A DNA stretch of 64,000 bases from Corythucha ciliata. Its lineage: Eukaryota > Arthropoda > Insecta > Hemiptera > Tingidae. A program made the position numbers and the translations under genes. The notes under the pieces were generated by a model. That model was not told the DNA's origin, ran no database searches, and worked only from the letters and a program-made list of their open reading frames with translations. The stretch spans positions 22,053,253 to 22,117,252 of the forward strand of contig CM075939.1 of the NCBI GenBank assembly GCA_038030265.1, given 5' to 3'. Shown piece by piece: positions 36,132 through 48,600 of this stretch (within the stretch, counting starts at the first letter, position 1; every line of letters starts with the position of its first letter).

Positions 36132-36923
36132 CATCGCACTTGCAAATTTTTCCAAGACTTGTAGCGGTCACTGTTTGATGGAAGAAATGGTTGAAAATCT
36201 GTTGAAGATATTGGGGGGGAGCAGGGCCGTTTCTAGCCTTCTCGGGGTCCCCCCAGCCGGGAGCCCCTTTTAATCGGTCCGGTGTTGGAGTGTGGGTTAG
36301 TTAACTCTTGGAGTTTGGAGTGCCTTCGAGTTAAGAGAGCTTCCGTTTCACCACTAATTTAAAGTGAGAGTTACCAAACCCTCGGGTTTTCCTCCATACA
36401 CTGTACTACGTCTAAATTTTTCATATGCAAAGAGCCTCCTCACTCAGAACTCAAATGAAGACATTTTGTCGACATTATTTCAACTTTTCCAGGAGATAAT
36501 TCGAATTTGGGGGGGGGGGGGCATGCTCAGGAGTAAAGACTTCAATCTGGTCGACTTTTCATAACAAAGCTTTATACAGTTATAATTTTCGGGTGAGGGA
36601 CCGTATGATCACTGAAATTTATTTCTGTTCATTTCAAGCCGTATTTCTTCACCAGTCCTGGATTTAAAGGTCTCATAATAAATCTCCAGGAAATTCCGCA
36701 CGTGTGTATACGATCTTCCTTTCCTACATAAGTCAACGATAGAGAGTGCATTTTCAAGGTGAAATTCTACGTGGATTTTACAGTTGCAGTGCAGAGGCAT
36801 TGAAATCCAGGATTGGTACAGAAATGAGGCGATAATTTACGTAACGCGGAGTACTACCCCATAAACGAAAGCTTAATAATGTTCGAAAATAATGTGGCTG
36901 GAATATGAAAATATATGCCTTAC

Positions 36924-37135
36924 CTTTCTGAAGGTGGAGTGATTTCACCTTCAATCATTTCCAAGACTGACCTGAAGGTTGCTTTTGACACACGAAAACG
37001 GGTTTTGAAATCAATCTCGTCATAGTAATTTAGGTAGCTGATTCTCTTCTTGAATACCCTTGGTCGTCTTTGCAGCTGAATTATCATTTGTATGTCATCG
37101 TTTAATAATTCGAACGCAAATGAACGATGTTCCAT
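36924..37135 (-). CDS. HARBI1-like transposase first exon (PIF/Harbinger), partial
   Basis: From the ATG at 37135 the exon encodes a basic segment and then YYDEIDFKTRFRVSKATFRS and VLEMIEGEITPPSER, typical of the helix-turn-helix region at the start of HARBI1/PIF nucleases. It ends at GAAAG|GTAAGG. No DDE exon follows on the minus strand within 1 kb. Flanking sequences near 36340 and 37530 contain TTTCACCACT and AGTGGTGAAA, which look like decayed Harbinger ends, so the exon probably belongs to a degraded element of about 36.3-37.5 kb. Confidence 0.6.
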
Positions 37136-38249
37136 TCTCACTCTTTTTACACGGGTTTTTTAAACAGTTATTTTCAAGGAAGAACTAAAAATATGCTTCA
37201 CCGAAAAAGTATGCTTTTGGTCAGAGACAAGGTTATGTCCGAGTCAACGAGTTATTCCCTAGAAAAAGTAGAGAATAAGATCTGGGAGTTAACCACCCTG
37301 GTAACCCGAAGGTTAAGCCAAATTCCGAGTGGTGAAACACATTTTTTCAAAAAACTCGGAGTTACCCGTAACTCAAACTCTAACTTTCGATTATGAAACT
37401 CACCAACAGGGTTAAGCAGGGGTTAAGAGACGAAGTTCCTATTATTAACCCTAAGATTAATGCTAACTCGAAGTGGTGAAACGGTTTTTTTTCACTAACT
37501 CTGAGATAACCCTAACTCGAACCTTAACTCTCAGTGGTGAAATCGGCCATAGGTGGCAGAAAATTTTCATTTCTTTGCCTTCATTATGAAAATTCTACAA
37601 CCCCAAGACTACGTACAAAAAGATCCAAAAAGCGCCCCAAAACAGACTATTTTGCCAATAAAATTAATGATGTTCTAAAATGGCGATTCAGCCATGAAAC
37701 TGCGGGATTTTTTGCGATTAATAGCAGATTAAACCGAACAGTACAGTACCTATTTTGCACTTAATAGGGAAAGGATATTTTGCTAGTCCGGCCAATGGAA
37801 ATCTGTTTGTTCGGCTCAGTAGCCGTAAAAGTGCCCCAAATAAGCGGCTGAAACGAAGGACTTGGACGGGGAATGTTCATAAACTTGGCCGTGACACGAT
37901 CAATTTAATCGAAAGTGGAAAACTGTCGAACTGCAGAGGCAGACTGCAAGAACTGTAAGAGTGGCCTCCATTGAGACACGTCGTTCCTGGGGCAGAAGTT
38001 GAAAAACGTTCAAGTTCAAATTTCGTATCGAGAGATCTTTTTTCAAGATCCGAATTTATTGGATTTATTGGACTATCGCCGCGTCGTACTATTTTCTTGG
38101 CGTTCTGTTTGTGTGTAGTTGTTTCTCAGCGTGTTTTTTTTTGTAGTGTCAGTATTTTTTCATTCGTTTCCAAATTGTATGTGTTACAGTCAAGTAAAAT
38201 AGCAATTGGGGGCCCCCACCCTCCGTCCGTCTCAATTGAATAAACAAGT

Positions 38250-38700
38250 TCCGTTGGTTAGGCTCGCTCAAATATCAATTTCGAGGGTTTGGCTTAACCG
38301 ACAAAACAATTTCGTAATTATGTCTTCTTCAAAAGACAATTTCGCGAGGTTTCCCTCATTCGAAAAAACAATTTCGCGGGATCTTTAAAAATCGAATTTC
38401 CAGGATTTGCCCCTTTTGAAGTGACAATTGGGCAGATTTCTCTTCTTTTAAAACCCACGCTTTGGTCCACTTTAGCAACCAAACTTCTTGGATTTGGCTA
38501 TTTAAAATGGACATTTCGGGTGTTTGGCTCAAATACGCCAATTTCACTTTCACATGTTCGGATCTTTCAAGACCCCTTTTTTGTGGAAAAGGCGCCTTCA
38601 AAGCCAATTTCGCCGATTTTCATGGTTGGAAAATCCAATTTCGTGGGGCTGAATTCTTCAAAAACCAAATTATTCGGATTTTTAGCTCTGTAAAACCTGC
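38250..38700. repeat. AATTTCGCGG-type array, Type B
   Basis: ACAATTTCGCGAGGTTTCCC, AACAATTTCGCGGGATCTTT, CCAATTTCGTGGGGCTGAAT and similar units recur every ~30 bases. Confidence 0.8.
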
Positions 38701-39559
38701 CTACCGCCTAAAACCGGCTCGGGGGGGGGGGAACGAAAAGGTACCTCTGCCCACCCAGTTGGAACATTGGGTGGACGATGGCCCACTTTGCCCCCCGTGA
38801 GTCTACGCCTCTGGAGTGAGAATCATATTTTCTCAATTTCTACAAATTGTATCACATTTTGCTTTGCGCAGACTGATCGCCCTGTTTAATTTGCGCGTTG
38901 CCTAACATCCATACCATAACCTTCCATGACATCCCAAAACGAAGGTTACGCAATCTCAGTTTGTTGATAATTGCCCTCCTACTGTGAAAAGGATGATATT
39001 TATATCTTGTTCTGATTTTCTGGTCTCTAAAACTCCTTTAGACTTCCTTCAACCAGTAATGTTGGTCTAACACTGAATAAGTGTCATTTTAAATCATCCA
39101 ATTAGAGCTTTATTATAAAATCTACGCTCAGAACTAAAAAACCCCGCCTTCTATCAGTAAATCTCATTATCATCCTCCCTCTTCTTTTTACAAAACAAAA
39201 TCAAGAGGGGACCCCAGCATCTTACCCTGAGGAGAGGCCAGAGCGTAAACAAAAATGGCCACCATTTGAATGAGTGTAGTGTTCGTCGGTCGGTGCTCTT
39301 GTTCCTTGTTTACTATTTGCCTATATTCGGGTAAAACGAAACTATTTTCTGAATTATGAGGGTGAAATGTAAAACAGTTGGGGTTTCCCCTACGCTTTTT
39401 GCCTAGCAATAAATTAGTCAGTGTCGGTTCACAGTGAGTACTTCTTTTCTTAGGAGTGTTGCTGTTGGCCCAAAAGAATCTGGTTTTTCGTCGTTCACAC
39501 CCTAATATATTCCGGCGTCAAGTCGTCTTTCCTCGCTTCCTTATTCAAATGAGACAAGG
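38701..39559. promoter_or_regulatory. upstream region of the DOCK start codon
   Basis: The 5' UTR and promoter must lie here or further left. A TCAGTG that resembles an arthropod initiator occurs at about 39418 followed by a GTGAGT-like donor at 39434, but I cannot show it is used. Confidence 0.3.
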
Positions 39560-39611
39560 ATGACAGCAATCCGGTGGACGCCCGTGCCCGAGGATCAGCG
39601 ATTTGGTATAG
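39560..39611 (+). CDS. mbc/DOCK1-like: DOCK exon 1, start codon and 17 codons
   Basis: The ATG at 39560 opens [17 protein letters not shown], matching the DOCK1 N-terminus, which also begins with MT, W and P before the SH3 domain. The exon ends in phase 1 (a single G) at a strong donor, GTGAGT. That G joins CG at the start of the 47058 exon to make an Ala codon, restoring the expected run A-x-x-N-Y-D of the SH3 domain 7.4 kb away. This split codon is the main evidence that the isolated exon belongs to the gene. Confidence 0.9.
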
Positions 39612-42600
39612 GTGAGTTTCTTCTTAATCTTTATTATAAAGTCATCCCTGGAAGAGCTTTCGTTCTCAAGGATATCAAGTTCAATAGAATTTCCCTACAA
39701 ATTCTTAAAAATTGGGGCGTTAATCTAGACCAAACTGCGGGAGTCCTGGGAAGTGGATGAGTCATCCCCTGTTTGCTAATCAGGAAATGAGTAAAATTTA
39801 GTCAATCATTGACGCCCAGAGGATGCCGGCACTCGTCTGTTTCAATACCTACTTAACTTCGAGTTCCCACGATGATGGTCAATAACTTGGTTTTGGGAAA
39901 AACTGATCCTGTGGGTATTACAATTTTGTGTTCGCTCTTAAAGCATCACTTCCTGGGTCAATTAGAAGCCTGCCTCTCAGTTTAGTTAATCTGAAAACTG
40001 TAGTCAATTTCAACACCTTATTTCGCACGTTTTGCTGACAAAATTGCCAATGTTAAGAAACCATGTCCATCTAATCGGAATCAACAAGTGGATTGAGGGA
40101 CAAGGCAGCCCTTCATTCCCCCGCCCTCCAATGTCCCACTATTCCCTTCAAGCCCACTACGCATAAATTCTATACCTATAAATAAGGCATTTATTTTATT
40201 CTTTTTGCAATATGTTTTTATGAAAATATTTGCATCTTTGTAAAATAGTTGCTCGGACTCGGATGTGATTGACACATTATGGAAAATGTAAACACAAGAT
40301 TGCAGAATGGGCAGTTAGCAGGAACATTTTCTTCATTCCTGCCTGTGTTTGTGTGTTATTTAAAAAAGTGGAACTATTTCTTTGCTACGATTGCGCTTCA
40401 CCTGTTTAGAAAACCATCTGGGGTTTAGAAAGTTCGCATTAGAACCTATGGCTTTAACCGGCTCCACACCAGAAATAACAATTATACAGCGTTTTCCATT
40501 TGCCCAAAAATCTACCCTGGGGCAGTTCATTTCCAATCGCCCTCCCAGAACTAAATAAAATGTTAATGGAGCAGAATCAAATGAACTGTGTTGGAGAACT
40601 TTGTGCAAATTAGAAAAATGGCATTAGTCTTCTCCCTGGAACTCGAATACTCTCCCTGGGGCTGAACCGTTATCTGGCGTAAAACAAGGGAACCGCAAGC
40701 GGTTGCTAATGTCCGGTATCTCTGATAGATACCGCCCATTGATGAGATTTTTCGTGTAGTTCATTGCAGGGCCCTGGGGGATTTTGTTCAGGGGTTTGGG
40801 TTTATAGTCGGCCAAGTCTAAAATTTCGTACACCGAGTGTACAGAATCGAGATGCTCAGACCTGAGCTTTGGGACCAATTTGACATTGTAACATCTTTTT
40901 GGCATTCGACACTTTAAGTAACCTGAAAGTTGCTTCCGAAAATATCTCTAATGTTTGGAAAATTAAGTCCGTTTCTGATTAAACTCTTTTTATGCCAAGC
41001 GATTTGATCAAATGGACTCATCTGAAAGGAAATTTTGTGCTCTTCCCAATGAGCTCCTTAGTTCTGATGGTGTGCCAATTAATAAGCGTTTAACAAGCTC
41101 ATTTCGATAAAAGTAGCGACAAGCCAAAAATACCGGAAAATGTCTGATTCAGAGAAAACGAAAAGGAATTTCAAAACTTACATAGTCATTTTGGTCCCAA
41201 ATGACGCGCCCAAGCTCGGTGTTTTCTCTGAGCATGTCGTACAGACTGCGCTTTAGAGAATAGGCCCCCTGGTTTCTACAAGGATACAAACATGTACGCA
41301 CATCCTGACCAAAACGTGTTTAGAGCAAAAAAAAAAAACATGGTTTTTCCCGTTGAAAAAATATGCTTCTAGCAACAAAAAACATGTTCCAAACAAAAAA
41401 ACAATACTATAACAATTGCTTTTGTTTTACATTGTCAAAAACAGGAGCGGAGGGCTAATGGGGCTTTAGCCCCCCCTACCATTGGCTGAACCCCCCCCCC
41501 CCCGAACTTTGCCAATACCCCTCATTTTCAAAGCCAAATTTCCGAGTTTTCAAACAAACTCACAAGAAAATTCATGAGAACAATGGGGGGAGGGCTTGCC
41601 ACAATTCATGGCCAATTCTACATGACTGAAATTTTCACTTGGGGAGGCCAAACCAACGATGTATAAAAGAACTGGATTGCTCATCACTGCTGATAAAGAA
41701 TAGCCATCAAATAAGCTCCCAAGTGGATGAGAGGGGTGAAGTTTCAAAGTAAATACCGGAAGAGAGTTGAGTCGCCATAACTACGCAAGGAGAGGGACAG
41801 GGTGATTGTTTATCAGGGGACGCCTGCCCCCTCAACGCCCGTTTATATATCATTGGGCTATACACTCAGCAAAGTTATCTTATTTTGTGTATTTTTCAAG
41901 TCATCTGCCGAGCTCCGGTGCAGCGTCGGATCTAGACCTTAAGGGGGAACTGCAGTGATGATTCCTCGACCCCCCTCCATGGCCATGGCGTACCGGACGG
42001 TTAGCTCCGACGCGCTCCAGGTACTGGCGGGGACACCTCCTGCGGACCTCCTGCTCGATGCATGGGTTCATCGGCGCCGCCTCGCCCAGGGAAACTTGGA
42101 CTTGGTACGGTGCCGTGAAGACTGGGCAGAGCGCATTGGTATTATGGCCGATGAATGGGGGGCCGCTTGGGGCATCCGCCTTCTCGATGACCTAGTCGTC
42201 GAGGCTTGGCAGGCGCGTTGGGCTAGCAGTCCAACGGGTAGGCGTTTGTTCGGGTTCGTGCCCGATGTTCGGACGAGACTGGCGGCAGCCAAGTGGTTTA
42301 CCCTTGAGCACGCCGCCACTTCTATCCTGACAGGGCACGGCTCTTTCAACGCCAAGTTGTGGTTCTTCCGGCGGCGGGACTCTCCAATATGCCCTTGTGG
42401 CGTCGAGGCGACTGGCTGGCCACCAGTCGCGGCTATCGGGTCGAGCTGAGTGATGGGACCGACTCTGCTGGGGAGTCCGGGGGCCAAAGATGGTGTACAG
42501 GCCAGGTAAGGGCCGGGAACGGCCTAGGTACTGGCCACATCTTAAGGAGATCCCCAGAGAAGAGAGAGAGAGAGAGAGAGAAAGACATAGGTGGATACAG

Positions 42601-45600
42601 CAGAAGTGTATGCGGTGGGGTGAATTCCAAGCCGTTTCCCGGGGCCAAATTCGCTCTGTTCGAGTTTCTAGGATCCGCATTACAATCTTAGTTTGAAATC
42701 CCCAAAATTGGATTTTCTCGACCAATAACGGGTCATTTGGCCGATGGTAAAGGCTGTAAACACTATAAAAAGACCCATTTTTCATCACGAATGCTATCAT
42801 AAATTGCGAAATTTATCTTACAAATAGATGATTCAAGAACCAACAACTTAGCCTCAAAATATAGAGGTATATAAGCCCAGGGACTGACTAGTTGACAGAT
42901 GAATTTAGTCTTTGAAACTGGATATTTTGCAACCTCAATAATCCGTAGACACTCGTTTCGCTACAAAAATCACAATTTGTCACAGAAAATCCCACCGTAA
43001 TGTTCACAATTTTCCTAGAAACTTAGATCTTCAAGTACAATGTACCAGATTAGAATAGAATAGAACCAGGAACATTAGCCCTTAGGACCCAGTATGCGCC
43101 TCGCCAGGTGGACATTGAACCGGTAAAGGTAAAATTCAGTTTCTTGGCCAATGAACTGGAAACTTTGTGGCGTGTATTCATTCTGGAAAATATTAATTCA
43201 GTTCCCGGAATCGGCATACACCGCTTTTGTATATTACACGAGCAATCTTAGCACCTTGGACTACTTATTTGTTTACAAAACCGGGAATTTTGACTGGTAA
43301 CTATCGATTCAGCTCTTTGAACAGGCCTTGACTAATGAAACTGTGGTTATTTCGCCCCTCTTTTTGCAATATTTGTCTCCAATTTTAACTTTTTTTTCTT
43401 CAAACACTTTAATTGTTTTCGTTTCCATAATTTAATTCGCTATTAACAAATATGTACACCAACGCTATAATGCAAAAGAAAATAGTGGCATTTGATCTTT
43501 TTCAGAAGTAAACTATTATTACCCCTCTCCTGTCCAAGAGAAAAACTGCTACATAATTCGACAAATCCTTTAAACTTAAAATAGATTATAAGTGATTTTT
43601 ATCCTCCTACAACGGTGGATGGTGAGGAGTGGGGTGGAGGAATTTCAGTCTAGCCCCCCCCCCCCTTGATGTAATCCTGGATCCGCGCCTGGTCAAAAAC
43701 ATGTTATTGAGTTATTGTCAACCGTGGGGATCCAACCGATGAGACGCCTCGACGAACGTCGACGTTGATCAATGAGCCAGTCAGTCAGCGCTTAGCTCAA
43801 TTTGATTTTTTTTTTGTCCTATTTGTCTGGGTAATTCATTTTTTGTTTTCCCAAATTTCACAGCCAGCAGTGAGTCTTTGTAGAAAGATGGTCAGTCGTG
43901 GTCGATTGTCACTCATGAAAAATGTTTTGATGACCCCAAAAATGAGTTTGCTGTCACGGGGGGGGGGGGGGTAGAGTAGGGGAGGGATGCTGCCCCTCCC
44001 TGGAGATTGGGAGAAGCTATGAGCTGCTAAATAAGCCATTGACGTGAAGATAATGGGTGCTAGGCGCACGTTTCGTTCACAGGACCATCAGCCTACAAGG
44101 GTTACCCGATTCTGGTCCAAGAGCTCATCTCACTTGCCGATCTCCTCGTGGAAAGGCAGTGGAGAGAAGTGACACGGCGCACTCGCCTTCGTGTGGTTGT
44201 TGTCGGCAGTGTGCGGATAACAAACCGCGCACCGACCGAAACACCCGCTTAGAACGGATGTGAAGTGCACAGCTCGATCAGCGTAGAACCGGCGTGTGAG
44301 TTCACAGGAGGCTTTGGCGCCTGCCAGGTTCGCCCACTATACTCGGATCAGCGAAAGAATGTGCATGAGTGGTGGGAGGCCATAAGCCTGATTTTCCCCT
44401 CTCTTAACGTGGTTCTCTACTTCTCCACTTTTATCAAACAACTGCAACCAATAACAGAGAGTTTTACCGATAAAATAGGAGAGGCTCCTCTCAGGTGATG
44501 GCGTGGTAGCGGTAAGTCATGTGGGTTTAGGGAAAAGAGAGAGGGTAATTTCATGCACATTCTTTCACCGATCCGACTATAGTTATCATTAGTATCGCCT
44601 CGTGGTTCACGCGGTCTCAGGCTCAGCCGGTGAGATTCGCTGATTCAGGTCGAGAGGCGCCTCTGCTTCTAGAGACCAGCTCACTAGCTAATTGGTCGCT
44701 TCTATTTCCAAGCTATAATGAGAACCGAGAGCCACGACCGAACAGGCCTGTGAATCTCCGAGGTCGGCAACAGTAACTAGACCCCACTATTTAGGGCAAT
44801 TGTGCGATAAAATCAACTTTTTAGACTTCTAAAATTCACGCCCTACTTTGTCCTCCCTCCTCCTGCCTTAACCTGCTGGACGCTTTACCAGTATGCGATA
44901 ACTTTACAATGGACGGTGACCGTGCAATCGACCAAGGCCGTGCAATCACTGAAGTTTTGTCCTGTGTTTGAAGAATGTCCGAATGTGATTTGGCGGCAGG
45001 AAAGTTGACTACAAATTTCAAAAGTGGGCCATTGACATGGAGCAAGTTTCTCTCACTAGCTTCGTTCGTTGGCTGCTTCCAGTATTGCAAATAAAACCTG
45101 AAAAACAAAACTCATCAATTTAATTGATCAAAATCACGCTTCCTCATGACAACTGCCAATTTTACTGTACTGGAACCGTACTGGCAGCAGCCACCGAACA
45201 AAGCTACTAACATTAACATCCAATTTCACGGGGTTTCCTCAATTAAGAAAGAAAGAAAGAAAGAAAAAAAAAAAAAAAAACATTTGCCGGGTGCGTGCAA
45301 CTAAAATGAAAAAAATGCTGAGGCTTCCACTCGCTAAAAAATCAGTTTCGCGGGATTCGCTCAATCAACAATTTCACTTGTTTTTGTGATTAAAAATGCA
45401 ATGTTACAGGTTTTTGCTCAATACAATTTCGCGGGTTTTGCTCAAACAGCAATTTCGTCTACTAAACCTACGCCTACTTACCTACTAAAAAAACAATTTC
45501 GTGGGATTTGCTTCAAAAGCATTTTCGCCCACTAAAAAATCAATTTGGCTTGTTTCTCCCTCGAGGAAAACAATTTCGTTGGGTTTTATCACTACAAAAA

Positions 45601-48600
45601 AGCCGATTGGGGTTTTAGCTCACAAAAAACATTTTCGTCTGATTCGCCCCTAATAGAAACCAGTTCGAGGATTTTGCTCCCTCGAAAAGCAATTATTACG
45701 CTCGCTAGGAAAGTAGTTCACGGGTTTTCTATACAGAAAATAAAGCACTTTCGCTGGTTTTACTGATTAAAAAAGCCAGTTCGACGTTTTACTTGCAAGT
45801 AGTAATTTCAATGGTTTCGCTCCCTAAAAACCAATTTTCGTGGGTGTTTTGCTCGCTAAATAATCAATTTTAGTAACTATCACTTTTAGTCACTCGCAAG
45901 GAATTTCCTTACTTAAAAAAGCCGCCGCTTTAAAAGGATTTCGGCCGCTAAAAACCAATTCATTGACGTCCATTGAAAATCAATTTCATGGGTTTTGACG
46001 TTAAAAAAGCAATTTCAAGGCAAGGCTTTTCTCACAGAAAGCAATTTCACGCACTAAATAGATTAATTTCGTGGGTTTTGCTGCCAGATAAGTCAATTTC
46101 GCGCGCTCTAAAAGTAATTCGGCTCGCTAAAAAAAATCGTGGCTTTTCCACCGTGGAATTCAAAATCAAAACAGATTTCCGATCAGACGGACTGTTGATT
46201 GGGTCCCCCCCCCCCCTAATGCCACCGTTTTTTACCGTGTGCCCCTTCTGGCAGAGTGGATGGTGACTGGCGTCGCCCTTGTTCGGAAGGTTCTTTTCAG
46301 GGTGAGAGCTCCTCTTCGTGAGAGGCCTGTGATGAAACCTGGGCTCCATCGCCTAGAGGAGAGGGGGGGGGGTTGTGCTTCATGGAGGATCTCAACCCGT
46401 GGTTTTTTTCACGGAGCCCTGGTGCGTAATCTGGCCGGAGCGGACCTGGTAATCTGGCCGGTTGAAGCGATGTAAATGCTAAGTGTATGTGCAGGACGGA
46501 TGGTGCGCGAGAGGCCGCTATATTTTTCTCAACTGTGTCTCGCTCTTGAACTCATTCAACAAAATTGAATGTCCCAACAATGTAATGCCCCATTTGAAGT
46601 GCTGCCCGGAGCGGGCCGCCCCTTTCAAGCGCTACGACACCGAACCCTTGCATTTATAGTCATATATGCAATTAACCTGCGTAATTTGTGTGTCATATAC
46701 GATGATACTAATAATAGATTCACGTAAAACAACTATGCTTACATTATTCCTGCGCGTTATCATGTATTATAATCAATATTGCATCATTAAATAGGTAGTT
46801 AACGGTCTCGAAATTGCGTTTCCAACTCCGTTAATTTCGGTCTCGTTTTGTTTTTCGACGCGTAATTAAATTGTGGGCTATTCAATCAACTCCTGTACAA
46901 ATGCGATGATTCTTAATACATAAAGCCAGAGCCCTCCTCCTCTTCCCATTCGGGAATTTTATTAATGAATGGTAGCGCAGGACGTCCTCATTATTATTTA
47001 TTTGTTTTCTTCATAGACTCAAACTCACTCGCACTCTACACTTTTTCTCTCTTACAGCGATTCACAATTATGACGGCATTGGGGTGCATCGACTACGACT
47101 TACTTTGGGCACCGGCGTCATTGTATTATCCGAGTGTGAATCCTGGTACTATGGATACAAACTTGAGAATCGAGCCCTGCATGGGATTTTTCCCAAGGCC
47201 TATGTTCGTCACAGGGAGGCCAAAATTATCAGGGCTGGGTTGGTTTAATAAAAACCTCTGAACATTTAAAACAGAAATTGTAACGTTTTTGGGGGGGGGG
47301 GATTTACAGCTTTTCGGAAGAAGTGGTCCTTGAACAGCCTCAAATTGTGGCTGAAATTACGTCTGTGTTACGCGAATGGTATTCCTTACTCAGCAATTTG
47401 TACACTGTAAGTCAACGTTCGGTGCCCTTATGAACCAACCGTTTGTCTTACACTTATTATATTTTTATTATTTTCATGCTTTTAGAGTAATAGCCAACAT
47501 TTTACTACGATCAAATCTAAAATGTACGAATTAATGGCGTACCGGAGTCAAATAATTTCAGGAAAATTTCCAGTTGATGAATTGAAACAAATAAAGAGAG
47601 TAGTCACTTCCAAAATAGACGTCGGCAATAAGTATTAATTAGAAGATATTTAATTTTTGTGTGTGTGTTAATTTGAATTTTTTTTTTTTGTTAAAAAAAG
47701 ACTTTTAGGTTTAGATATGGTTGTTAGGGATGACCAAGGCGATATTTTAAACCCTGAGAATACTTCGACTGTAGAGCTGTTCAAGCGGCACCAAATAGCG
47801 ACCGAGCGAATCTTGAGGACTATGGTGTGTTTTATTTTATTAATTTTTCCCCATAATTTGGCTAATGTGGTCTTTGATCATTAAGAACGACCCAAGTCTC
47901 AAAGATCCTCCCAGAACTTCTGTCAACCACTTGTATCATTCGGAATACTCTGTATCGTCACCTTCGCAACAAACCAGTTGGTCGCTGCTTGTTCAGCTGC
48001 GTCATCTTGAGTGTCGCCTAATGGGTGACTCGTCCGAGCTATTACTGTGCCTGTACGACGCCAAAGACTCGTCACCGTTCACTGAGAACGTGAGGATTCT
48101 TAGAGGGGGAAACAATAGTGTTGAAGGATCGCCTATAAATCATCGGCTTTTGTTCACGGTAGATTGCATTTTTCACACTTTTGTGATGGTTGTTATAATT
48201 ATTCGATCTTATCAGGATTTGGGCACTCGCGATGTGACTCGAGAGAAGGTGTACCTCGTGTGTTACGTTGTGAGACTTGGGGCGATGGATACTCCTAGTG
48301 CCAAGCACAATAAAACCAGTATTGCGAGTGCTTTAGGAAACAGCTCACCCATAATCACTTCGGCTCAACTGCTCAACGCTGAGCTTCTAATGCGAAGACC
48401 TTATGGTGTTGCGGCTAAAGACATTACGCTTATTCTAAATGGGAAACTAGGTAGTGACGACGATGATCTTGTCACGCTTCCTTTAGTTCCGTGAGTACTT
48501 CCACCCTGGCATTATTTAGTAGTATGTATTGTGGTACACGTAGGCCTAGGATTTAGAAAAAAATCAGCCACTCCTTGAGGTCCTAAAAGGCTTCAATTGA

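Larger units (their letters stand above)
39612..47057 (+). other. DOCK intron 1, 7.4 kb
   Basis: This intron starts GTGAGT and ends TCTCTTACAG. It holds an unassigned antisense ORF (40624-40905), a LINE C-terminal fragment (41955-42449), a GA microsatellite (about 42556-42580), a diverged SINE (44060-44330) and an array of AATTTCGCGG-type units (45220-46160). Runs of 10-14 G or C occur at about 41493, 43658, 43960, 46207 and 46364. The rest is unassigned. Confidence 0.85.

Noticed and set aside
42068..42800. Long minus-strand ORFs opposite the LINE fragment
   Set aside because: GC-rich shadow frames with no recognisable domain. The + strand frame has the LINE motifs.
47709..47824. Exon 5 starting at the pyrimidine-rich TTTTAG (47709) instead of 47701
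   Set aside because: It shifts the frame and meets a stop at once. The AAAAAAAG acceptor restores [12 protein letters not shown].
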